Positions 41,880 to 46,973 of a stretch of DNA of 46,973 nucleotides are shown one piece after another (the stretch's first letter is position 1; every line of letters starts with the position of its first letter). Origin of the DNA: an uncultured Christensenellaceae bacterium (GTDB taxonomy: Bacteria > Bacillota > Clostridia > Christensenellales > Borkfalkiaceae); NCBI GenBank assembly GCA_910588465.1, contig CAJUOP010000001.1, positions 1 to 46,973 on the forward strand, in the 5' to 3' direction. The notes under the pieces are model-generated. The model did not search any database, had not been told where the DNA came from, and was given only the letters and a program-made list of their open reading frames with translations. The translations under genes were made by a program, and so were the position numbers.

Positions 41880-41904
41880 AAGGGACGCCGTTTCGGCGTC
41901 CCTT
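41880..41904. other. Perfect hairpin upstream of the orphan binding protein
   Basis: Stem AAGGGACGCCG/CGGCGTCCCTT with TTT loop (41880-41890, 41894-41904). No gene ends here on either strand, and the T run is weak. The region 41842-42013 holds nothing else that I can support. Confidence 0.5.
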
Positions 41905-42013
41905 CCGCTTTTGCCCCGTCTGCATATCGGCAGCCGAGGCAAAAACTATATTTAAAAGCGGTAAAATTCCCGCTGCAAAAAAAAGTTTGCTCCGTTTTTT
42001 TGCGTTTATGCAC

Positions 42014-42040
42014 AAAAAAAGAGGCTTTCGCCTCTTTTTT
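42014..42040 (-). terminator. Terminator of the DUF1540 gene
   Basis: Stem AAAAAAGAGGC/GCCTCTTTTTT around TTTC, with T7 on the minus strand, ten bases after the DUF1540 stop. Confidence 0.85.
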
Positions 42041-42049
42041 CGGTTTCGG

Positions 42050-42205
42050 TCAGTGTCTCTTCTGGAAACTGTCGCAACAGGTGCAATGTTCGCAGTCGCA
42101 GGTATTGCCCACGTGAATTTTATCTAATTCACAGTGCATGCCGTCCTGATTGAACTTGCATTCGGTTACCCCGCAGGAAACTCCGCAGTTGATTTCTCTT
42201 TCCAT
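42050..42205 (-). CDS. DUF1540-domain small cysteine-rich protein
   Basis: A 51-residue protein too short for most ORF callers. It starts MEREINCGVSCGVTECKF, continues with DGMHCELDKIHVG, and ends CDCEHCTCCDSFQKRH. The spacing C-x3-C-x4-C, then the (A/C)xxI-VG strand and a Cys-rich tail, matches DUF1540, a family of small proteins common in Clostridia with probable metal binding and no settled function. GGAGG lies six bases before ATG 42205, and a strong terminator follows. It is divergent from rplI. Confidence 0.85.
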   Translation of the reverse strand: MEREINCGVSCGVTECKFNQDGMHCELDKIHVGNTCDCEHCTCCDSFQKRH

Positions 42206-42260
42206 TGCCAACCTCCTTGCATTTATTATGCCCCTTTTTGCAAATATTAACCGCAGAAGA

Positions 42261-42289
42261 TTGACAAAACGTTTCCGATTTTATACAAT
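42261..42289 (+). promoter_or_regulatory. Sigma-A promoter of rplI
   Basis: TTGACA (42261-42266), 17-bp spacer, TACAAT (42284-42289). Confidence 0.8.
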
Positions 42290-42314
42290 AAAGAAAAGAC
42301 AGGAGGAAAGCGAC

Positions 42315-42758
42315 ATGAAAGTAATTTTAAAAACGGACGTAAAAGGCAGCGGAAAAAAGGGAGATATCCTCGACGTTTCGGACGGATACGCCAAAAATTT
42401 TCTGCTGAAAAAGGGCTTGGCGGAAATCGCCACCGCGGGCGGCATTAACGAGGCGAACCAGCGGCGCACGGCGGAAGCCTTTCATAAAGCCGAAACGGTA
42501 AAGGCGTTAAAGGAGCTGGGCGCAAAGCTCGAGGGTACGGAGGTATCCGTTAAAATCCGCGCGGGCGAAAACGGACGGATCTTCGGCTCGGTGACGACGG
42601 CGCAAATTTCCTCCGCCCTCTCCGAACTCGGATACGAGGTGGATAAAAAGAAAATCATATTAAAAGATACGGTAAAAAATCTTGGCACTTTCGGCGCCGA
42701 GATTCGCCTGATGGAAGGCGTGATCGCAAAAATAAAGGTAAACGTTATCGCGCTTTAA
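42315..42758 (+). CDS. rplI: 50S ribosomal protein L9
   Basis: 147 residues, the standard length. MKVILKTDVKGSGKKGDILDVSDGYAKNFLLKKGLA is the conserved N-terminal rRNA-binding domain, followed by the long central helix and a C-terminal domain with GRIFGSVT and a final IKVNVI strand. ATG 42315 is preceded by AGGAGGA and a consensus promoter; the in-frame ATG at 42150 lies upstream of the promoter and is not the start. It stands alone, without the usual dnaB or gdpP neighbours. Confidence 0.97.
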   Translation: MKVILKTDVKGSGKKGDILDVSDGYAKNFLLKKGLAEIATAGGINEANQRRTAEAFHKAETVKALKELGAKLEGTEVSVKIRAGENGRIFGSVTTAQISSALSELGYEVDKKKIILKDTVKNLGTFGAEIRLMEGVIAKIKVNVIAL

Positions 42759-42764
42759 ATAAAC

Positions 42765-42806
42765 AAAGCCCCTGTCGGACCGAATCGGTCCGACGGGGGC
42801 TTTTTC
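42765..42806 (+). terminator. Terminator after rplI
   Basis: A GC-rich stem AAAGCCCC-GTCGGACCG / CGGTCCGAC-GGGGCTTT with a single G-T pair, followed by TTTTTCTTTTT. Confidence 0.9.
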
Positions 42807-42810
42807 TTTT

Positions 42811-42957
42811 TGAGATTCTTTCGGTCGCTCCGCTCTCTCAGAATGACAGAAGAAGCCACACTTCGGAATGACAAGAGTAGCCTGTTCCTCGGAATGACAA
42901 GAGTAGCCGTCGGAACGACGGAAGCGGCACACTCTAATGCTTGTTTGTCATTCTGAG
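42811..42957. repeat. REP-like repeat cluster with inverted ends
   Basis: 42811-42849 holds the unit GATTCTTTCGG...CTCAGAATGACAG. CGGAATGACAAGAGTAGCC occurs twice at 42864-42882 and 42890-42908, a 26-bp period. TGTCATTCTGAG at 42946-42957 is the inverted copy of the unit's end. The stretch 42759-42992 holds no gene, only the rplI terminator and this repeat. Confidence 0.7.
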
Positions 42958-42992
42958 GTACGGCAAAGCCGTGCCGCGAAAATCCTTCCGTT

Positions 42993-44501
42993 TTAAGGCA
43001 GGTCGATCTCGTACAGATCCTTGGGCGGCAGCTTCTTGGTGGAATCGTTTACGAAGCGCTTTAACTCCGCGGCGCCCTTTTCCACAGGCACGTTGACGCC
43101 CGCACCCGCAACGCATCCGCCGGGGCAAGCCATACCCTCGATCAAGCAGCCGTTCATCTTGCCCAGCTTGGCAAGCAGCAATATTTTACGGCAGTTTTCC
43201 AGCCCCTCCGCGTGTTCGATATTCACCTCTACGTCCGGATAATATTCGCGAATGCAGTCCTCTACCGCCGAAGCGACTCCGCCCGCAACGCCGTAGCCGC
43301 GCCCTGCGGCGGTCGCATCGTGCACGGGGTCCTCCTTGTCGAAGGTTTCGATATCCAGTCCCTTCGCCTCGAAAATCGCCGCAAGCTCCTCGAACGTGAT
43401 GACGAAATCGACGTCGCTGCGCACCGTCTTGCGCATTGCTTCCAGCTTTTTCGCCGCGCACGGTCCGATGAACACCACGCGCGCATGGGGGCGCTTTTGC
43501 TTAATCGTACGCGCCGTCGCCACCATGGGCGTGAGCGCGCTCGAAATTTTGTCGATCGTTTCGGGGAACTGCGTCTTTGCCAGCATACTCCACGCGGGAC
43601 AGCAAGAGGTAAGCAGGAAGGGAAGCTTGCCCGTCGCGACCTCGGTCGCATAGTGGTGCGCCTCCGTCGCCGCGCCAACGTCGGCGCCGTGCGCCACCTC
43701 GTACACTTCCTTAAAGCCGATTTCCTTTAACGCAGCCTTTACCTTCCAGAGCGTAACGCCCTTTCCGAACTGCCCCACGATGGACGGAGCGACCTCCGCC
43801 ACAACCTCGTCGCCCTTTTTGATTGCCTGAATCAGCTGAAATATCTGCGATTTGTCCGCAATGGCGCCGAACGGACAGCTGACCATGCACTGCCCGCAGC
43901 CGACGCATTTTTTCACGTCGATGTGCGCTCTGCCCAGCTCGTCGTTGACGATCGCCTTTACGCCGCACGCCTGAGAGCACGGGCGGACGCGGTGCGCGAT
44001 CGCCTCGTACGGGCAAGCCGCCTTGCACTTGCCGCATTTAATGCACTTGTCGCGGTCGATCTCCGCTCTGCCGCCGTCCTTCCCCGCCTTTACCGCGCCC
44101 GTGGGACATACGGTTACGCAATAGCGCGAAACGCACGCGCGGCACTGGTCGCTCACCACGTAAGCGTTTTCGGTGCAACGGTCGCACGCGGAGGGAATCA
44201 CCTGCATGAGCGGCGGTTCGTAATACAGATCGGACACGTTGCTCTGCGTTAGCCCCTTGGTGATATGGGCGGGCTGGTCCTGCGGGTTGAGCGACATCCC
44301 CATGGCGAGCCGCACGCGCTCGGCGGCGATCGCACGCTCGCGGTAAATGCTCTCGCGGTACTGCGGCGTTTCGGTGGGCGTTATTTTATAGGGGATCGCC
44401 TCGATGTCGCTGTTTACGTTCTCCGATTCGAACGCGACCTTTGCAACCTCCACGAATACTTTTCGTCTTAATTTGATGACCGAAGTTTCTAATCCTCGCA
44501 T
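42993..44501 (-). CDS. Monomeric [FeFe] hydrogenase
   Basis: 502 residues. The N-terminal half carries ferredoxin-type [4Fe-4S] sites (CDRC, CRACVSRYCVTVCP, CIKCGKCKAACP, CVGCGQCMVSCP). The H-cluster domain has L1 TSCCPAW near residue 300, L2 GPCAAKK near 349, and L3 EGMACPGGCVAGAG near 457, so all cluster-binding cysteines are in place. The N-terminal layout with several Cys clusters and no [2Fe-2S] plant-type domain resembles group B enzymes. It should exchange electrons with ferredoxin for proton reduction or hydrogen oxidation in the cytoplasm. It follows adhE by 56 bp with a stem-loop between them. Maturation genes hydEFG are not in the window. Confidence 0.9.
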   Translation of the reverse strand: MRGLETSVIKLRRKVFVEVAKVAFESENVNSDIEAIPYKITPTETPQYRESIYRERAIAAERVRLAMGMSLNPQDQPAHITKGLTQSNVSDLYYEPPLMQVIPSACDRCTENAYVVSDQCRACVSRYCVTVCPTGAVKAGKDGGRAEIDRDKCIKCGKCKAACPYEAIAHRVRPCSQACGVKAIVNDELGRAHIDVKKCVGCGQCMVSCPFGAIADKSQIFQLIQAIKKGDEVVAEVAPSIVGQFGKGVTLWKVKAALKEIGFKEVYEVAHGADVGAATEAHHYATEVATGKLPFLLTSCCPAWSMLAKTQFPETIDKISSALTPMVATARTIKQKRPHARVVFIGPCAAKKLEAMRKTVRSDVDFVITFEELAAIFEAKGLDIETFDKEDPVHDATAAGRGYGVAGGVASAVEDCIREYYPDVEVNIEHAEGLENCRKILLLAKLGKMNGCLIEGMACPGGCVAGAGVNVPVEKGAAELKRFVNDSTKKLPPKDLYEIDLP

Positions 44502-44517
44502 AATTTCCTTTTCGTAA

Positions 44518-44544
44518 GGGGGTAAGAAATCTCTTCTTACCCCC
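44518..44544 (-). other. Stem-loop between adhE and the hydrogenase gene
   Basis: Stem GGGGGTAAGAA/TTCTTACCCCC (44518-44528, 44534-44544). The minus-strand side lacks a T run and leads straight into the AAAAGGAA ribosome site of the hydrogenase gene, so it may be a partial terminator or processing site. Confidence 0.55.
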
Positions 44545-44557
44545 TCGCCTTTCTATT

Positions 44558-46973
44558 TTATTTTCTGCCGTAATAAGCGTTGAGGTACATCTGTTTGATT
44601 TCACTCATGAGCGGATAACGGGGATTCGCGCCCGTGCACTGGTCGTCGAACGCGTCCTCGGTCATGGCGTCGAGCCGTTCGAGGAACTGCTCTTCCGTCG
44701 CCTTGTCGCCGATCGCCTCTTTAATCGTCTTGGGCTGACCGACCGCCGCTTGCAGATCTTTCAGTTTTTTAATGAGCGCTTCTACCAGCTCGTCGTCGTT
44801 CTTGCCCTTTAAGCCGACGAATTTTGCGACGTCCGCATATCTTGCCCTGCACTGGGGATACGCATACTGCGGGAACGTACCCATTTTGGTAGGCTGTTCG
44901 GAGCTGTTGAAGCGAATCACCTCTTCGAGCATGAGCGAGTTTGCCATGCCGTGAGGGATATGCCAATAGGAGCCGAGCTTGTGCGCCATGGAGTGGCATA
45001 CGCCGAGGAAGGCGTTTGCAAACGCCATACCCGCCATGGTGGAAGCGTTTGCCATCTTCTCGCGCGCCTCCGCATCTGCGGCGCCCTTGCTGTAAGCTCT
45101 GGGCAGATACTCGAAAATCAGCTTGATCGCTTCCTTAGCGATGCCGTTGGTGTAGTCGGTCGCCATTACCGAAGCGACGGCTTCGAGCGCGTGGCTCATG
45201 GCGTCGATACCCGAGCAGGAGGTAAGCCCCTTGGGAATGCTCATCATGAGGTCCGCGTCGATGATCGCCATATCGGGCATCAGCTCGTAGTCCGCGAGCG
45301 GATATTTCGTGCCCGTCTTTTCGTCGGTGATCACCGCGAACGGCGTCACCTCCGAGCCCGTACCCGCCGTGGTGGGAATGGCGACGAACAGCGCCTTGTC
45401 GCCCATGTGCGGGAAAGAATACACGCGCTTGCGGATATCCATAAAGCGCATTGCCATATCCTGGAAGTCCACTTCGGGGTGCTCGTACATTACCCACATG
45501 ATTTTCGCCGCGTCCATGGGCGAACCGCCGCCCACCGCGATAATCACGTCGGGCTTAAAGTCGCGCATCTGCTTCACGCCCTCGTTGGCGCAGGCAATGG
45601 TGGGATCGGGCGTCACGTTAAAGAAGGTCGCGTGCGTAATGCCCATTTCGTCCAAAAGCGCGGTGATCTTTTTGGTGAAACCGCTCTCGTAGAGGAAGCC
45701 GTCCGTTACGATAAACGCCTTTTTCTTGTTGTAAACCTGTTTGCCAAGCTCTTTGAGCGCAACGCCTAAACAGCCGCGCTTGAAATAAACCTTTTCGGGT
45801 GCTCTGAACCACAACATATTTTCTTTCCTCTCCGCAACTGTTTTAATATTGATCAGGTGTTTTACGCCGACGTTCTCCGAAACGGAGTTGCCGCCCCAGG
45901 AACCGCAGCCCAGCGTGAGCGAGGGCGCGAACTTAAAGTTATAAATGTCGCCGATACCGCCTTGCGAGGAAGGCGTGTTGATCACGATACGGCAGGATTT
46001 CATCTTCGCGCGGAACTTTTCGATTTTTTCCGTGCCCGTCTCCACGTTGATATACAGCGAGGAGGTGTGCCCGAGCCCGCCGTCTCTTACCAGCCTGTCC
46101 GCTTTGGCAAGCGCGTCGTCGAAGGTCTCCGCCTTGTACATTGCCAGAACGGGCGAAAGCTTCTCGTGCGCGAATTCCTCGGTAAGCTCCACCGACTCCA
46201 CTTCGCCGACGAGCACCTTGCTGCCCGCGGGCGCGTTAAAACCCGAAAGCTCCGCGATCTTGCAGGCGGACTGCCCCACGATTTTCGCGTTCAGCGCGCC
46301 GTTGATGATGATCGTCTTTCTTACCTTCTCCGTCTCTTCGGGCGAGAGAATGTAAGCGCCGCGCAGCACCATTTCCTTTTTGAACTTTTCGTAAATATCC
46401 TTTAATACGATGACCGACTGCTCGGACGCGCAGATCATGCCGTTATCGAACGTTTTGGAATGGAGGATGGACGAAGCCGCCAGCTGAATGTCCGCGGACG
46501 AGTCGATCACCGCGGGCGTGTTTCCCGCACCCACGCCGAGAGCGGGTTTTCCCGAAGAATACGCCGCCTTTACCATGCCGGGACCGCCAGTCGCCAGAAT
46601 CATATCCGCCTCGTGCATGATCATGCCCGAAAGCGGCACGGTGGGCTGGTCGATCCAGCCGATGATGTCCTCGGGCGCGCCCGCTTCCACCGCCGCCTGC
46701 AATACGATCTTCGCCGCCTGAATGGTGCAGTTTTTCGCGCGCGGGTGCGGAGAGATGATAAGCCCGTTTCTCGTCTTTAAACAGATAAGGCACTTAAAAA
46801 TAGCCGTAGACGTGGGGTTGGTGGTGGGTATTACCGCCGCCAGCACGCCGATGGGCTCCGCAATACGGGTAATGCCGAAGCTTTCGTCCCGTTCGATCAC
46901 TCCGCAGGTGCGCGTATCCTTATATGCGTTGTAAATGTATTCGGAAGCGTAGTGATTTTTGATCACCTTGTCC
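44558..46973 (-). CDS. adhE: Bifunctional acetaldehyde-CoA/alcohol dehydrogenase, 5' end cut by window
   Basis: About 805 of an expected 870 residues are present; the frame is open to the window edge, so the N-terminus lies outside. The aldehyde dehydrogenase part reduces acetyl-CoA to acetaldehyde and has its catalytic cysteine in FDNGMICASEQS. The linker near residue 400 leads into an iron-dependent alcohol dehydrogenase with VGGGSPMDAAK, the NAD loop PTTAGTGSEVTPF and metal ligands in IDAMSHALEA, CHSMAHKLG and HIPHGMAN. Both halves look intact. AdhE assembles as spirosomes in the cytoplasm and regenerates NAD+ by making ethanol. Confidence 0.97.
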   Translation of the reverse strand, partial: DKVIKNHYASEYIYNAYKDTRTCGVIERDESFGITRIAEPIGVLAAVIPTTNPTSTAIFKCLICLKTRNGLIISPHPRAKNCTIQAAKIVLQAAVEAGAPEDIIGWIDQPTVPLSGMIMHEADMILATGGPGMVKAAYSSGKPALGVGAGNTPAVIDSSADIQLAASSILHSKTFDNGMICASEQSVIVLKDIYEKFKKEMVLRGAYILSPEETEKVRKTIIINGALNAKIVGQSACKIAELSGFNAPAGSKVLVGEVESVELTEEFAHEKLSPVLAMYKAETFDDALAKADRLVRDGGLGHTSSLYINVETGTEKIEKFRAKMKSCRIVINTPSSQGGIGDIYNFKFAPSLTLGCGSWGGNSVSENVGVKHLINIKTVAERKENMLWFRAPEKVYFKRGCLGVALKELGKQVYNKKKAFIVTDGFLYESGFTKKITALLDEMGITHATFFNVTPDPTIACANEGVKQMRDFKPDVIIAVGGGSPMDAAKIMWVMYEHPEVDFQDMAMRFMDIRKRVYSFPHMGDKALFVAIPTTAGTGSEVTPFAVITDEKTGTKYPLADYELMPDMAIIDADLMMSIPKGLTSCSGIDAMSHALEAVASVMATDYTNGIAKEAIKLIFEYLPRAYSKGAADAEAREKMANASTMAGMAFANAFLGVCHSMAHKLGSYWHIPHGMANSLMLEEVIRFNSSEQPTKMGTFPQYAYPQCRARYADVAKFVGLKGKNDDELVEALIKKLKDLQAAVGQPKTIKEAIGDKATEEQFLERLDAMTEDAFDDQCTGANPRYPLMSEIKQMYLNAYYGRK

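Noticed and set aside
42150..42314. N-terminal extension of ribosomal protein L9
   Set aside because: It lies upstream of the promoter, antisense to the DUF1540 gene, and L9 has its standard length from ATG 42315.

Overview
The window comes from the chromosome of an anaerobic, monoderm bacterium of the Firmicutes, most likely an uncultured gut Clostridia. The evidence is WhiA, a DNA polymerase I without obvious proofreading residues, NrdD/NrdG, a monomeric [FeFe] hydrogenase, AdhE, a DUF1540 protein, strong GGAGG ribosome binding sites, and textbook TTGACA-17-TATAAT promoters. A finer placement, for example Christensenellales, would be a guess. TGA is used as a stop codon.

Layout. 1-500: the C-terminal end of a large serine recombinase, a perfect 19-bp inverted-repeat terminator and a REP-like repeat; this looks like the edge of an integrated element. 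504-7121 (minus): polA-coaE followed in the same tight run by a GH36 alpha-galactosidase and a GH35 beta-galactosidase. 7175-8181 (plus): tRNA-Leu(CAA) with promoter and terminator, a 5'-truncated DUF11 gene, and a small protein with 16 cysteines near its C-terminus. 8226-21228 (minus): a 13-kb run nagB, GH16 lipoprotein, GH16 without signal peptide, sugar ABC binding protein, two permeases, a 954-aa lipoprotein with a duplicated module, GH20, nagA. It is divergent from an AraC regulator that is translationally coupled to an acyltransferase-like gene (21402-23053).

23137-25063: a DUF1848 protein, and an RNA m5C methyltransferase facing it. 25112-28954 (minus): M29 aminopeptidase, two CobW-type GTPases (one with a His/Cys tandem repeat, one fused to a DUF1980-like domain) and a flavodoxin. 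28966-31867: nrdD-nrdG behind a promoter with two NrdR-like boxes exactly 31 bp apart. 31942-33593: a PfkB-type hexose kinase and an HD hydrolase. 33625-40915: murB, PHP phosphoesterase, whiA, dnaE, pfkA. 40912-42957: an orphan solute-binding-like protein, a 51-aa DUF1540 protein, ribosomal protein L9, and a second REP-like patch. 42993-46973: adhE (5' end cut by the window) and an [FeFe] hydrogenase.

How it fits together. The nagB-nagA run describes uptake and breakdown of an N-acetylhexosamine-containing glycan. A surface GH16 enzyme cuts the polymer, lipoproteins and the ABC system capture and import fragments, a cytoplasmic GH16 and GH20 trim them, and NagA/NagB feed fructose-6-phosphate into glycolysis, where PfkA is also encoded. 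GH35 and GH36 could remove galactose. No ABC ATPase and no GlcNAc kinase lie in the run, so both would have to come from elsewhere. NADH from fermentation would be disposed of by AdhE, and electrons by the hydrogenase. No CRISPR array, restriction system or recognisable defence island is present.
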